The notes under the pieces are model-generated. The model saw nothing but the letters and a program-made list of their open reading frames with translations. It searched no databases and was not told the origin of the DNA. A stretch of 64,000 bases of DNA from Caryophanales bacterium (lineage in GTDB: Bacteria; Bacillota; Bacilli; Exiguobacteriales; Exiguobacteriaceae): the NCBI GenBank assembly GCA_902363455.1, contig CABJAC010000001.1, forward strand, positions 372,001 to 436,000, read 5' to 3'. Numbering within the stretch: the stretch's first letter is position 1; each line of letters starts with the position of its first letter. Of the stretch, positions 46,557 through 58,435 are shown in pieces. Made by a program: the position numbers and the translations under genes.

Positions 46557-47585
46557 ATGATTCGGCAGTTAGTACAGATCCAAAAACGAATCGTGCCTGA
46601 TCTGATCGAAGAAATGCAGACACGTTACGACATACTTCATTATGTCCGGCTCATGCAGCCGATCGGCCGACGGACACTTGCGACAAGCCTTGGCTTGACG
46701 GAACGGGTGTTACGCCGGGAAGTGGACTTCCTAAAAGAGCAGGGATTGCTCGAAGTGGCGACACAGGGAATGTCTTTAACGGATGAAGGACGGACCGTTT
46801 TACGGAGTATGCACAGCGTGATGGCAGAACTGGCCGGTATTTCCGATATGGCAAAAGCCTTGAAGGAAAAACTAGGCGTACGGGATGTCGTCATCGTACC
46901 GGGTGACTCGGATCAGACATTTTGGGTACAACGCGATATGGGACGTGCGACCGTCGCACGTTTGAAACGAGAACTTTCTTCATCTGTACACAACACGATT
47001 GCAGTCACAGGAGGAACGACGATGGCTTCCGTCGCGGCGATGATGTCGCCCGATAAGGAAAATCGTCCGATGACCTTTGTACCGGCACGTGGCGGCTTAG
47101 GTGAAACACTGGAATTACAAGCGAACACGGTCTGCTCACGGATGGCGTCTCGTGCACAAAGCGATTATCACTTGTTGCACATCCCGGACATGGTCAGTAA
47201 GGAAACGTTTGTCAAGATGGTGGAAGAGCCGAGCATAAAAAATGTGTTACAAATGATTAGAGATGCGTCAATCGTGGTACATGGAATTGGTGAGGCAAAA
47301 ACGATGGCAAAACGTCGTCGCGCTTCAACGGAGTTACTGGAACAGCTCGAAACCGAGCACGCAGTCGCGGAAGCGTTTGGGTATTACTTCGATCGGGACG
47401 GAAAAATCGTGCACCGGGTGAAGACGGTAGGTCTTCAACTCGACGACTTGAAACAAGTCAAACACGTCATCGTCGTCGCGGGCGGAAATTCCAAAGCAGA
47501 AGCTATTAATGCGTATGTCAAACAGTCCCCGGACATCATCCTCATTACGGATGAAGGGGCAGCAACAACGATTTTGAAAGGGTAG
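46557..47585 (+). CDS. cggR: Central glycolytic gene regulator CggR
   Basis: A 342-residue SorC-family repressor. The N-terminal winged helix-turn-helix (IGRRTLATSLGLTERVLRRE, about 36-56) precedes a sugar-phosphate binding domain with the GGTT-like loop VTGGTTMASVAAMM. It senses fructose-1,6-bisphosphate and controls its own operon. The ATG at 46557 follows AGAGGAGCGGG. Confidence 0.96.
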   Translation: MIRQLVQIQKRIVPDLIEEMQTRYDILHYVRLMQPIGRRTLATSLGLTERVLRREVDFLKEQGLLEVATQGMSLTDEGRTVLRSMHSVMAELAGISDMAKALKEKLGVRDVVIVPGDSDQTFWVQRDMGRATVARLKRELSSSVHNTIAVTGGTTMASVAAMMSPDKENRPMTFVPARGGLGETLELQANTVCSRMASRAQSDYHLLHIPDMVSKETFVKMVEEPSIKNVLQMIRDASIVVHGIGEAKTMAKRRRASTELLEQLETEHAVAEAFGYYFDRDGKIVHRVKTVGLQLDDLKQVKHVIVVAGGNSKAEAINAYVKQSPDIILITDEGAATTILKG

Positions 47586-47596
47586 CCCCCTTTTGA

Positions 47597-48646
<1,050 letters not shown>

Positions 48647-48669
48647 TTCGAGCAATTAAATAGCAATTG

Positions 48670-48705
48670 AATAAGAGCGGAAACGATACAGTCTCCGCTC
48701 TTATT
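48670..48705 (+). terminator. Strong hairpin after gapA
   Basis: A 12-base perfect stem (AATAAGAGCGGA / TCCGCTCTTATT) with a 12-base loop. The T run is short, so it may be a partial terminator or a stability element within the operon. Confidence 0.7.
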
Positions 48706-48720
48706 GCGGAAAAAAGTCTG

Positions 48721-48740
48721 GAGGGGCGCATTAGCCCCTC
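48721..48740 (+). other. Second hairpin just before pgk
   Basis: GAGGGGC and GCCCCTC pair around a six-base loop, about 30 bases before the pgk start. It may protect the 5' end of a processed pgk message. Confidence 0.55.
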
Positions 48741-48769
48741 ACTATACGTATGAGACGGAGGACGAATGT

Positions 48770-49954
48770 ATGAATAAGAAATCAATTCGCGATATCGATG
48801 TAAAAGGAAAACGCGTGTTTACACGTGTGGACTTCAACGTACCGCTAGAAGACGGCAAAATCACAGATGATACACGCATCCGTGCTGCCCTTCCGACAAT
48901 CAAACACTTGGTTGACGGTGGAGCCAAAGTCATTCTCGCAAGCCACATGGGACGTCCAAAAGGCGAGAAGAACCCTGAATTCTCACTTGCACCAGTCGTA
49001 GCACGCCTCAGCGAACTGCTTGGTAAAGAAATCAAGCTCGTTGAAGAAGCATACGGTCCGGTCGCTGAAGAAGCGGTCAGCAAGCTTGAAGAAGGCGATG
49101 TCATCGTTCTTGAAAATGTTCGTTTCTACCCAGGCGAAACGAAAAACGACCCTGAACTCGCAGAAGGTTTTGCGAAACTTGCAGACGTTTTCGTCAACGA
49201 CGCATTTGGTGCAGCTCACCGTGCGCACGCTTCTACAGAAGGAATCGCCCATCATGTCGAGACTGCTGTAGCAGGATTGTTGATCGAAAAAGAACTTCAA
49301 GTTCTCGGTAAAGCTCTCGCAAACCCGGATCGTCCGTTTACAGCGATCATCGGTGGTTCGAAAGTCGCTGACAAAATCGGCGTCATCGATCACTTGCTTG
49401 ATATCGTCGACACGTTGATCATCGGCGGAGGATTATCTTATACATTCCTCAAAGCTCAAGGTTATGAAGTCGGTACGTCACTTCTTGAAGTCGACAAAAT
49501 CGAACAGGCGAAGGAATTCATGAAAAAAGCAGAAGACAAAGGCGTGAAATTCTTGATGCCGGTTGACTGTGTCATCACGAAGGAATTCGGCGAAGAAACA
49601 TATGTTGGACCACGCGACATCGACAGTATCCCAGCGGATCACATGTCACTCGATATCGGTCCAAAAACGGTAGAACTGTATGCAGAAGCAATCAAGGCTT
49701 CGAAACTCGTTGTCTGGAACGGACCAATGGGTGTGTTCGAACTTGATAAATATGCAAACGGAACAAAAGGTGTCGCTCAAGCATTAGCTGACAGCGATGC
49801 ATACTCGATCATCGGTGGTGGAGATTCTGCTGCAGCGGCTGAGAAGTTTGGTCTTGCAGATAAAATGAGTCACATTTCAACGGGTGGCGGCGCAAGCCTC
49901 GAGTTCATGGAAGGAAAAGCTCTTCCAGGTGTCGAAGCGCTTAACGACAAGTAA
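48770..49954 (+). CDS. pgk: Phosphoglycerate kinase
   Basis: A 394-residue monomeric kinase making ATP from 1,3-bisphosphoglycerate. The substrate-binding start [17 protein letters not shown] and the nucleotide-loop region [11 protein letters not shown] are present. The ATG at 48770 follows GGAGGACG and gives the normal length; an earlier open stretch is non-coding leader. Confidence 0.98.
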   Translation: MNKKSIRDIDVKGKRVFTRVDFNVPLEDGKITDDTRIRAALPTIKHLVDGGAKVILASHMGRPKGEKNPEFSLAPVVARLSELLGKEIKLVEEAYGPVAEEAVSKLEEGDVIVLENVRFYPGETKNDPELAEGFAKLADVFVNDAFGAAHRAHASTEGIAHHVETAVAGLLIEKELQVLGKALANPDRPFTAIIGGSKVADKIGVIDHLLDIVDTLIIGGGLSYTFLKAQGYEVGTSLLEVDKIEQAKEFMKKAEDKGVKFLMPVDCVITKEFGEETYVGPRDIDSIPADHMSLDIGPKTVELYAEAIKASKLVVWNGPMGVFELDKYANGTKGVAQALADSDAYSIIGGGDSAAAAEKFGLADKMSHISTGGGASLEFMEGKALPGVEALNDK

Positions 49955-49981
49955 TCTAAAGTTCACAAGGGAGTGTTTTCA

Positions 49982-50734
49982 ATGCGTAAACCAATTATCG
50001 CAGGTAACTGGAAAATGAATCTTACCCTCAAGGATGCTGTGGCATTCGCTGAGGAAGTCAAAGGAACTGTACCCGCTTCTTCGAAAGTCGACGCGGCTGT
50101 CTGTGCACCGTCTGTATTCCTTGCACACTTGACAGAAGCGACAGCTGGAACGGACCTGAAAATCGGCGCTCAAAACATGTACGACCAAGAGAGCGGCGCA
50201 TTCACAGGTGAAATCAGCCCAGTGATGCTCAAAGAACTTGGCGTAACATACGTCGTCCTCGGTCACTCAGAACGTCGTGAGTATTTCGGAGAAACAGATG
50301 CGTTCATCAACAGCAAAACGAAAAAAGCATTCGAGCATGGTATTGTGCCAATCGTTTGTGTCGGTGAAACACTCGAAGAACGCGAAGGCGGAAAATTCGA
50401 ATCAGTAATCCGTGAGCAAACAACGAACAGCTTGAAAGGCTTAACAGTTGATCAAGTCAAAAACCTTGTTGTCGCGTATGAGCCTGTCTGGGCAATCGGA
50501 ACAGGAAAATCAGCAACAGAACAAGATGCACAAGATTCTTGTAAATTCGTTCGCGATGTCATCGCAGCTGAATTCGGTACGGAAGCTGCAGAAGCAGTCC
50601 GCATCCAGTACGGCGGCAGTGTCAAACCGGACAACATCAAAGAATACATGGCTCAACCTGACATCGACGGTGCTTTAGTTGGTGGCGCAAGTCTTGAGAC
50701 AGGATCGTTCCTCAAACTGTTGGAGGCGATTTAA
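49982..50734 (+). CDS. tpiA: Triosephosphate isomerase
   Basis: A 250-residue barrel enzyme interconverting the triose phosphates. Lys in AGNWKMN, the catalytic His in VLGHSERRE and Glu in [12 protein letters not shown] are all present. AAGGGAGTG lies upstream of the ATG at 49982. The stop is directly followed by the gpmI start. Confidence 0.98.
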   Translation: MRKPIIAGNWKMNLTLKDAVAFAEEVKGTVPASSKVDAAVCAPSVFLAHLTEATAGTDLKIGAQNMYDQESGAFTGEISPVMLKELGVTYVVLGHSERREYFGETDAFINSKTKKAFEHGIVPIVCVGETLEEREGGKFESVIREQTTNSLKGLTVDQVKNLVVAYEPVWAIGTGKSATEQDAQDSCKFVRDVIAAEFGTEAAEAVRIQYGGSVKPDNIKEYMAQPDIDGALVGGASLETGSFLKLLEAI

Positions 50735-52282
50735 ATGAAAAAACGTCCAGTCGCACTGATCATCCTTGATGGTTTCGGTATGCGTGACGAGGAGTTCGGA
50801 AATGCTGTCACGGCAGCAAACAAACCGAACTTCGACCGTTACTGGGGACATTACCCGCATACCTTGTTGAATGCGCAAGGAGAATACGTTGGTTTGCCTG
50901 AAGGACAAATGGGGAACTCAGAAGTGGGTCATTTGAACATCGGAGCAGGTCGCGTCGTCTATCAATCGCTATCCCGAATCAACAATGCCATTAAGGATCG
51001 CTCGTTCTTCTCGCGTCAAGCGATGAACGATGCGGCAGGTCACGTGAAGAAATACGGTTCAGCCCTTCATATCTTCGGTCTGGTCTCTGACGGTGGGATC
51101 CACAGTCACATCAACCACTTGTATGCGGTGCTTGAATTCGCCAAACTTCACGAAATTGAAAAAGTTTATCTCCATGCTTTCACGGATGGCCGCGATTGTG
51201 ATCCACAATCAGGAGCCGGTTTCCTCCGTGATGCACAAGCGAAGATGGACGAGTTAAACGTCGGTCAATTTGCAAGTGTCTCTGGTCGTTATTATGCGAT
51301 GGACCGCGACAACCGCTGGGAACGCGTCAAGAAAGTCTATGACGTCATCACGTTCGCAGACGGTCCGACAACAAAAGACCCAATCGCGATGGTCGAAGCT
51401 TCGTACAAAACAGACGTTACAGATGAGTTCATTGAACCAACGGTAGTCGTGCAGGAAGACGGTACTCCAGTAGCACCGATCCACGATAACGATGCGATCA
51501 TGTTCTTCAACTATCGTCCGGACCGTGCGATTCAGCTCGCCAAGACGTATAAAGAAAAAACAGGCTTCACCGGTTTTGAATTGCCGGACAACGCACCGAA
51601 GAACCTGCTGCTCGTCTCCATGACGAAGTACTCGGATGCGATTGATACGGACATCGTCTTCCCACCGGAAGACATCAAAAACACACTCGGTGAAACGTTA
51701 TCGAAACAAGGCCTTAAACAATTACGGATTGCGGAAACTGAAAAGTACCCGCACGTCACGTTCTTCTTTAACGGTCAACGTGAAGAGCCGTACGAAGGAG
51801 AAGATCGGATTCTGATCCCATCTCCGAAAGTCGCGACATACGACTTGAAACCGGAAATGAGTGTCTATGAAGTAACAGAAGCGCTCGTTGACGCAATCAA
51901 CTCGGACAAACACGACGCGATCATCCTCAACTTCGCAAATCCCGATATGGTCGGTCACTCGGGTATGCTCGAGCCGACGAAGAAGGCAATCGAAGCGGTG
52001 GATAAATGTCTCGGTCAAGTCGTTGACTTGATTCTCAGCAAAGGTGGCGCAGCCATCATCACAGCCGACCACGGAAACGCGGACAAAGTCCTTAATGCCG
52101 ATGGCAGCAAGATGACGGCGCACACGACAGAACCTGTTCCATGTATCGTCACGGTCGAGGACGTCGAACTCCTTGAGCCATTGACTGGCGTACTGGCAGA
52201 CTTGGCACCAACTGTTCTCGATTTACTCGGAGCAGATCAACCGGCAGAAATGACCGGAAAATCGATTGTAGTAAAGAAATAA
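50735..52282 (+). CDS. gpmI: Cofactor-independent phosphoglycerate mutase
   Basis: A 515-residue manganese-dependent mutase of the alkaline phosphatase fold. The start [11 protein letters not shown] and the phosphoserine region [16 protein letters not shown] are typical, as is the C-terminal metal site [10 protein letters not shown]. It starts one base after tpiA and is followed by eno after about 70 bases. Confidence 0.98.
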   Translation: MKKRPVALIILDGFGMRDEEFGNAVTAANKPNFDRYWGHYPHTLLNAQGEYVGLPEGQMGNSEVGHLNIGAGRVVYQSLSRINNAIKDRSFFSRQAMNDAAGHVKKYGSALHIFGLVSDGGIHSHINHLYAVLEFAKLHEIEKVYLHAFTDGRDCDPQSGAGFLRDAQAKMDELNVGQFASVSGRYYAMDRDNRWERVKKVYDVITFADGPTTKDPIAMVEASYKTDVTDEFIEPTVVVQEDGTPVAPIHDNDAIMFFNYRPDRAIQLAKTYKEKTGFTGFELPDNAPKNLLLVSMTKYSDAIDTDIVFPPEDIKNTLGETLSKQGLKQLRIAETEKYPHVTFFFNGQREEPYEGEDRILIPSPKVATYDLKPEMSVYEVTEALVDAINSDKHDAIILNFANPDMVGHSGMLEPTKKAIEAVDKCLGQVVDLILSKGGAAIITADHGNADKVLNADGSKMTAHTTEPVPCIVTVEDVELLEPLTGVLADLAPTVLDLLGADQPAEMTGKSIVVKK

Positions 52283-52355
52283 TCCCGTCAATCGATCGAC
52301 TGGTCACTGTCTCACTACAAACTAATCTTTCTCAAACAAAAAGGAGCGAATTTAA

Positions 52356-53648
<1,293 letters not shown>

Positions 53649-53697
53649 TTACGGGTTGATGATTTAAAGTGTGTTGTATACTCGTTGTACAGCCAAC

Positions 53698-53744
53698 ACC
53701 TCCTATTTGTGTGCGATTTCCGCACATGAATAGGAGGTTTTTTT
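53698..53744 (+). terminator. Terminator of the glycolytic operon
   Basis: ACCTCCTATT and AATAGGAGGT form the stem base around an inner TGTGCG/CGCACA stem and are followed by T residues. Confidence 0.9.
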
Positions 53745-53848
53745 GTGTTCCTGATGGATTGGTCAAAGAGAGTTAAGATAGACAGCCTTAATCGATTACA
53801 CCAACGCGATTCAGTTCAAAACGTTAAAAAAATCAAATTTATAAGACC

Positions 53849-53876
53849 TTGTTTTTTACTACCTGGTCATTAAAAT
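53849..53876 (+). promoter_or_regulatory. Desaturase promoter with possible FapR operator
   Basis: TTGTTT at 53849-53854 and TAAAAT at 53871-53876 make a -35 and -10 with a 16-base spacer. Between them TTACTACCTGGTCATTAA (53856-53873) resembles the FapR operator, whose core is TTAGTACCT followed by a partly symmetric half. FapR represses fatty acid genes until malonyl-CoA rises. The match is from memory and imperfect. Confidence 0.5.
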
Positions 53877-53970
53877 GTTATAGTTATAAATAAGTTTAAG
53901 TTCGATCATTATAGTGATTAGATAAATGTAAATGGATTAAGCTTAAAAACATCTAAAAGGAGAAATGATC

Positions 53971-54873
53971 ATGTTAAATTCAGATTTAGATATACGCTTA
54001 GAACCACGCATTAAGGAACTTTACCGCTTACATAAGGAGCGTTCAGCCAATATTGATTGGAGCTATCACGAATTCATTCCATGGGACAAGGCGATGTCGT
54101 TTAAACGCGTTCCTTGGGAGGAAAGTCAAGTCACGCTTCCGGAAGGTGTCATCGTTGCCGTCGAAACTGCATTACTGACAGAAGTAAACTTACCTTGGTA
54201 TACATCGCATTTGGATTATACGTTTAAAAACTCGATGGAAGTCATCAATGATTTCGTCCGCACATGGACAGCGGAAGAAGACCAGCACTCGAGCTTACTG
54301 GAAACGTATTTACTCGTGACACGAAACGTCAATCCGACACGGTTGCATCAATTAAGAAGACGTGTCGTTGAAAGTGGCTGGTTCCCGGACTTCACGAATC
54401 CATTGGCGACTATGGCGTATACGTCGTTGCAAGAGCTTGCGACACTCGTTTTCTATAACAACGTAGCACGAGTGGCCGGTGCGCACGACAAAGACTTGGC
54501 GACACTACTCCGCCGTTTGGCAAAAGATGAAGCCCTTCATTATGCGTTCTACCGCGATACGGTAAAAGCACACCTTGAACTCGATCCGAACTTTATCGTG
54601 TTCTTTGAAGACGTCATCATCAATTTCTCGATGCCGGGTGCGATCATGCCGGACTTTACCGAGCGTATGAAGACCATCGCAGTGGATACGAATTACGGAC
54701 CACTCCAATACTTTGACCAGGTATTAGATGTCGTCGTGAAATACTGGGATATTGAGAACTTGCAACCTACGAGCGAAGAGGCCAAACAATCCCAAGCGAA
54801 TATCATGAAATATCACGGGCGTTTGAAACGCATCAAGGACCGTCAATCAGCAAAAACTAAGATTGATGCATAA
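53971..54873 (+). CDS. Soluble acyl-ACP desaturase (di-iron)
   Basis: A 300-residue protein of the stearoyl-ACP desaturase (FA_desaturase_2) family, which inserts a double bond into acyl chains carried on ACP. Di-iron ligands are visible as two ExxH motifs: Glu103 and His106 in TAEEDQHSS, and Glu187 and His190 in KDEALHYAF; Glu71 and Glu155 are likely the other two. The ATG at 53971 lies eight bases after AAAGGAG; an ATG at 53965 is too close. Bacillales usually use membrane desaturases, so a soluble one is notable and may help cold growth. It is co-transcribed with the next gene. Confidence 0.88.
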   Translation: MLNSDLDIRLEPRIKELYRLHKERSANIDWSYHEFIPWDKAMSFKRVPWEESQVTLPEGVIVAVETALLTEVNLPWYTSHLDYTFKNSMEVINDFVRTWTAEEDQHSSLLETYLLVTRNVNPTRLHQLRRRVVESGWFPDFTNPLATMAYTSLQELATLVFYNNVARVAGAHDKDLATLLRRLAKDEALHYAFYRDTVKAHLELDPNFIVFFEDVIINFSMPGAIMPDFTERMKTIAVDTNYGPLQYFDQVLDVVVKYWDIENLQPTSEEAKQSQANIMKYHGRLKRIKDRQSAKTKIDA

Positions 54874-54891
54874 GGAAGGGAGCACTAAAAA

Positions 54892-55143
54892 ATGACGTGT
54901 GAAATATGCGGAAAAGAAACGAATAACCAAGTCAGTTATTTGGAACTGAACACGTGGGAATTTAATTCGTTGAAGACAGAAGAAAAAGACTTTTATCCGA
55001 TTTGCTACAGTTGTTTTGATAAGCATACGAACGAGTTCATTGATCAGGAAATGGATCTTGAATTAAGAAAAAAACGTTCGCAGATGGTGAATAAAGAAGT
55101 CGAGGCAGAAATCGAAGCTATTCTTGAAGTTGAAATTAAGTAA
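54892..55143 (+). CDS. Small zinc-ribbon-like protein beside the desaturase
   Basis: An 83-residue protein with two CxxC pairs (CEICGKE at the start; CYSCFDKH near 40), which could bind one zinc or iron. The C-terminal half is helical and charged. GAAGGGAG precedes the ATG at 54892, 18 bases after the desaturase, in one transcription unit with it. I do not recognise the family; an accessory role for the desaturase, such as electron delivery or regulation, is speculative. Confidence 0.72.
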   Translation: MTCEICGKETNNQVSYLELNTWEFNSLKTEEKDFYPICYSCFDKHTNEFIDQEMDLELRKKRSQMVNKEVEAEIEAILEVEIK

Positions 55144-55163
55144 ACAATCTACGGACTAAGTCG

Positions 55164-55196
55164 ACAGTCTCCCGTTTGGCGGGAGGCTGTTTTTTT
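55164..55196 (+). terminator. Terminator of the desaturase operon
   Basis: ACAGTCTCCCG, TTTGG-type loop, CGGGAGGCTGT and a T run. Confidence 0.88.
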
Positions 55197-55560
55197 GCGT
55201 TAAATATAGCTTGATAAAACTAGCCGTTCGCTCGTGCCGTTCGCTCGTTTGGTACAAAGGAATCACGCTTTTTTCACGCGCTTTCCTCAGGCGAGATACA
55301 AGCCAGTTTGTCTGCCTCATTGAGGCAGGCAATCGGGTCTTGTTTGTCTCTGATAGCGCAAGCAGGGCTTGCGCTTTTTCCTGTAGGAGTCGCGTAAAAC
55401 GCGTGATAACAGGTACATAGAAAAACATTCATCGCTCGACTTCTAAGGGAGAAGGAAGCAACGCTTCCGTCAGGAACAGGCGAGACCCGGAGATCTGAAA
55501 GAAATCCGCGGTTCGCGTTCCGCCCTAGAAAAGTGAGCGAATGAATGGTTTTTCGTAGAC
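55197..55560. other. Palindrome-rich intergenic region, no convincing gene
   Basis: About 360 bases holding a perfect 13-base tandem repeat (GCCGTTCGCTCGT, 55223-55248), a TGCCTCATTGAGGCA palindrome (55313-55327), AGCGCAAGC/GCTTGCGCT followed by TTTT (55355-55379), CGCGT/ACGCG (55391-55403) and a long-range pairing CATTCATCGCTC (55426-55437) with GAGCGAATGAATG (55535-55547). This could be a structured RNA or a dispersed repeat. A 90-residue minus-strand frame crosses it but lacks a convincing ribosome site. Confidence 0.6.
55223..55248. repeat. Tandem 13-bp duplication
   Basis: GCCGTTCGCTCGT occurs twice, head to tail, without mismatch. Confidence 0.9.
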
Positions 55561-55562
55561 CT

Positions 55563-55600
55563 AAAAAAACGAGACCCGACTAAACGTCGAATCCCGTAGT
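55563..55600 (-). terminator. Terminator of the 106-residue protein gene
   Basis: On the minus strand ACGGGATTCGACG, TTT loop, and AGTCGGGTCTCGT form a stem with some mismatches, followed by a run of seven T. Confidence 0.75.
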
Positions 55601-55627
55601 ATCAAAATAGAATTATCCTCCTTGAAA

Positions 55628-55948
55628 TCAATCCTCGATAAACGTAACGAGGTAATGATGAGCAGAATAGAGTGGAGCACGCGTGACGAAGAACTCGGGT
55701 AAGTCGACATCGATATCAAGTTCACGTAATGTCTGTGGATCAAGACACTCCTGGACGAGACGTTTGATGTCGCTGAGTAATTCATCGTGCAAATTCGCTT
55801 CCGCTGCGAAGGAACGTTTGGCTTCATCTTTTAACAATAAGACGACTGGAGGAAGACCGCGTAGTAAGTCGACCTGAAGTGGTTGTTCGTTGCGTTGAAA
55901 AAAGTCGTTTAAGCAACTGACGACCTTCATCGAATGTTCTTCTTTCAT
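55628..55948 (-). CDS. Small protein of unknown function
   Basis: A 106-residue soluble protein starting at the ATG at 55948, eight bases after GGGGG. It is helical and acidic with a Leu/Val-rich patch (LQVDLLRGLPPVVLLLKDEA). No membrane segment or metal motif is seen. It is a single gene facing the structured region on the minus strand, with its own terminator. I do not recognise the family. Confidence 0.6.
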   Translation of the reverse strand: MKEEHSMKVVSCLNDFFQRNEQPLQVDLLRGLPPVVLLLKDEAKRSFAAEANLHDELLSDIKRLVQECLDPQTLRELDIDVDLPEFFVTRAPLYSAHHYLVTFIED

Positions 55949-56082
55949 CGGTCGGACCCCCAACTTTCTTTAAGTAGCTGTTACTATCAAGCTATTCCCT
56001 AAAGTCAGATAGGATATGCAGACAAACTGGAATCGGTGCATTAACGGATTCAATAACCGGGTACAGAAAGAGGTAGGGGGGG

Positions 56083-56421
56083 ATGAATATGCTGTTTCGT
56101 TATTTATTTTTGGGTATGGACCCCGCGATCGACGAGATTCAACTACGGATCATTTATTTTACGGAATTGATTTTCTTTATCGGTCTGTATCAGATTACGA
56201 GTCGTTTTTCACGTCAAAGCATGATTCTCGGAACGGTCCTCGGCATCACGGGTCTGATTGCGCTCCTACCGGGAGCCATCTATATTCTGCGGTATAACCC
56301 GGAAGATGCGGTCATCGACATTACGTTCCTGTTGATTTACTTACTGGAGCCGCTTGCGATTTTAGCATTTCTCGTCGCCTTGTTTCGATGGTTGTATCAA
56401 AAACGCCATCCCAATCATTGA
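56083..56421 (+). CDS. Small membrane protein of unknown function
   Basis: A 112-residue protein with three or four hydrophobic helices (about 20-40, 46-70, 75-103) and a basic C-terminal tail (RWLYQKRHPNH), suggesting the tail faces the cytoplasm. The start is the ATG at 56083 or 56089, with AGGTAGGGGGG upstream. Single gene with its own terminator. The family is not recognised. Confidence 0.65.
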   Translation: MNMLFRYLFLGMDPAIDEIQLRIIYFTELIFFIGLYQITSRFSRQSMILGTVLGITGLIALLPGAIYILRYNPEDAVIDITFLLIYLLEPLAILAFLVALFRWLYQKRHPNH

Positions 56422-56423
56422 AG

Positions 56424-56467
56424 AAGTCCGGACAAACGTTGTCGTAACACGTTTGATCGGACTTTTT
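56424..56467 (+). terminator. Terminator before the ribose operon
   Basis: AAGTCCG and CGGACTT form the base of a longer interrupted stem (AAACGT / ACGTTT inside), followed by TTTT. Confidence 0.75.
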
Positions 56468-56511
56468 CGTCTGTCTCAAAAAATAAATAAAATATATTTT
56501 AGCAAAAAGGA

Positions 56512-56540
56512 TTGATGTGTAACCGGTTACACAATATGAT
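56512..56540 (+). promoter_or_regulatory. Ribose operon promoter with palindromic operator in the spacer
   Basis: TTGATG at 56512-56517 and TATGAT at 56535-56540 have a 17-base spacer. The perfect 18-bp palindrome TGTGTAACCGGTTACACA (56516-56533) fills the spacer and is a likely RbsR operator, of the LacI-family type with a central CG. Confidence 0.82.
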
Positions 56541-56546
56541 ACATAT

Positions 56547-56560
56547 TGTAAGCGTTATCA
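56547..56560 (+). promoter_or_regulatory. Catabolite-responsive element (cre) for CcpA
   Basis: TGTAAGCGTTATCA matches the cre consensus TGNAANCGNNNNCA at every fixed position. It lies just downstream of the expected start site, where CcpA binding blocks transcription. Confidence 0.8.
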
Positions 56561-56579
56561 AAAGAAAGAGGTGGCGAAC

Positions 56580-57560
56580 ATGTCGACCATCCGGGAAGTA
56601 GCGAAAGTGGCAAATGTCTCCGTTGCGACCGTCTCACGTGTCATGAATGAGAAGGGATATGTCAGCGAAAAAGCAAGAACAGCAGTCCTGCAAGCGATTA
56701 AGCAACTCGATTACCGACCGAACCGGGTCGCCCGGTCGTTGTTCCAAAAACGATCTGGTCTGATTGGTTTGATTGTCCCGGACATCACCAATCCTTTTTT
56801 CCCGCAACTCGCACGGGCTGTGGAAGATATGGCACATCAGCACGGATTTCAGGTGATTTTGTGTAACACGGATGAACAGTTTCAGAAAGAACAAGAATAT
56901 ATTCAGTCACTCGAAGCGATGCACATCGACGGGCTGATCATCACGACGAACTATTCGAACAACCCGAACTATGAAGGAATCGAAGTACCGATCGTTGCCC
57001 TCGACCGTGTCCTGCAAGGCGCAATCCCGACGGTCACGTCGAACGGTTACGACGGCGGTAAAAAAGCGGCACAGTTCTTACTCGATCACGGAGCAACCGA
57101 ACTTGTCGTCATCAGCGGTCCGTCGAAATTACCGACGATCAAAAAACGCCGGGATGGATTTGAGGAAGTTGCCGGGAAACACCTCGTCGCAAGTATCGAG
57201 TCGCCGTTTCATTTCCAAGGCGCACTCGGAGCGGCGAACTACTTATTTGACCATTACGACTGTAACGGGATTTTTGCGGCAAACGATGTCATCGCCGCAG
57301 CGACGATTCAGGTCGCAGCTGAGCGGGGAATCGCGATTCCGGACCAGCTACAGATCATCGGCTATGACGGAATTGAACTCGGGCAGATGATTTCACCACC
57401 ACTCACGACAATTGCCCAGCCGATTTATCAGATGGGTGAATTGGCAGCAAAGTTATTGATTCAACGAATTGAAGGAAAAGAGATTGCGGCCGTTCATCAT
57501 GAATTGATGGTCGAAGTCATCGAACGAGAAACGACGAAGCGGAAGGGTGAACAGTCATGA
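56580..57560 (+). CDS. rbsR: LacI-family ribose operon repressor
   Basis: A 326-residue repressor. The N-terminal helix-turn-helix reads STIREVAKVANVSVATVSRV, with the hinge after it and a periplasmic-binding-protein-like sugar domain behind. I choose the ATG at 56580, six bases after AGAGGTGG; the GTG at 56571 overlaps that site. It is the first gene of the operon and likely controls itself through the palindrome at 56516-56533. The stop overlaps rbsK. Confidence 0.93.
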   Translation: MSTIREVAKVANVSVATVSRVMNEKGYVSEKARTAVLQAIKQLDYRPNRVARSLFQKRSGLIGLIVPDITNPFFPQLARAVEDMAHQHGFQVILCNTDEQFQKEQEYIQSLEAMHIDGLIITTNYSNNPNYEGIEVPIVALDRVLQGAIPTVTSNGYDGGKKAAQFLLDHGATELVVISGPSKLPTIKKRRDGFEEVAGKHLVASIESPFHFQGALGAANYLFDHYDCNGIFAANDVIAAATIQVAAERGIAIPDQLQIIGYDGIELGQMISPPLTTIAQPIYQMGELAAKLLIQRIEGKEIAAVHHELMVEVIERETTKRKGEQS

Positions 57561-58435
57561 AACAAATCAGTGTAGTCGGAAGTATCTCGATGGACTTGGT
57601 CGTCGAAAGCGATCGTCGTCCGTCAGCAGGGGAAACGGTCATCGGATCCGCCTTCCATACGGTACCGGGAGGCAAAGGCGCCAACCAAGCGGTCGCGATT
57701 GCCCGACTCGGCGGCAACGTCGAAATGGTCGGCTGTGTCGGCGATGATGCAAACGGCGTTGCGATCCGGCAGAACTTTGAAACGGAACAAGTCGGGACGA
57801 CGCATCTGCAGACGATCGCGAACGAACGGACGGGGACGGCGCACATTACGCTGGCGGAAGGCGATAATTCAATCGTCGTCGTCCAGTCGGCGAACTTGGC
57901 CGTCGTTTATGACGAGAGCCAACTCGACAGCCTGCTCGGTCAGACGGATATGATTTTATTACAGCTCGAAATTCCACTGGCAACGGTCAAACAGGTGGCG
58001 CGTTACGGCAAGACACACGGTATTCCTGTCGTCTTGAATCCGGCGCCAGCCATCGTTCTTGACGACGAGTTGCTGGAAGACGTGACGTACCTGACGCCAA
58101 ACGAACATGAATGCGGCTTGATTTTCGGACAACAGCAGTCACTTGAACATTGGTTAAGCCAGTACCCGAATAAATTGATCGTGACAGAAGGCAGTCGCGG
58201 CGCCCGTTTCTACGACGGGGACGCGATCGTGACGGTGCCGGCGATCAAGACGGACGTCATCGATACGACAGGTGCCGGCGATACATTCAACGGCGCACTC
58301 GCGGTCAGCTTGACGGAAGGAACGTCACTGACGGAAGCAATTCGGTTTGCGAACAAGGCAGCCGGTATGTCCGTCCGCGCCCTCGGGGCACAAGGCGGAA
58401 TGCCGACACGGGAACAGATGGAGGTTGAAGCATGA
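57557..58435 (+). CDS. rbsK: Ribokinase
   Basis: A 292-residue PfkB-family kinase phosphorylating ribose at O5. The N-terminal GG motif ([17 protein letters not shown]) and the catalytic region [13 protein letters not shown] near 235 are intact. The ATG at 57557 overlaps the rbsR end and follows GAAGGGTGA. The end overlaps rbsD by four bases. Confidence 0.97.
   Translation: MKQISVVGSISMDLVVESDRRPSAGETVIGSAFHTVPGGKGANQAVAIARLGGNVEMVGCVGDDANGVAIRQNFETEQVGTTHLQTIANERTGTAHITLAEGDNSIVVVQSANLAVVYDESQLDSLLGQTDMILLQLEIPLATVKQVARYGKTHGIPVVLNPAPAIVLDDELLEDVTYLTPNEHECGLIFGQQQSLEHWLSQYPNKLIVTEGSRGARFYDGDAIVTVPAIKTDVIDTTGAGDTFNGALAVSLTEGTSLTEAIRFANKAAGMSVRALGAQGGMPTREQMEVEA

Noticed and set aside
55156..55428. 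90-residue minus-strand gene in the structured region
   Set aside because: The start lacks a clear ribosome site, the frame runs through the desaturase terminator and palindromes, and part of it only reflects the 13-bp tandem repeat.
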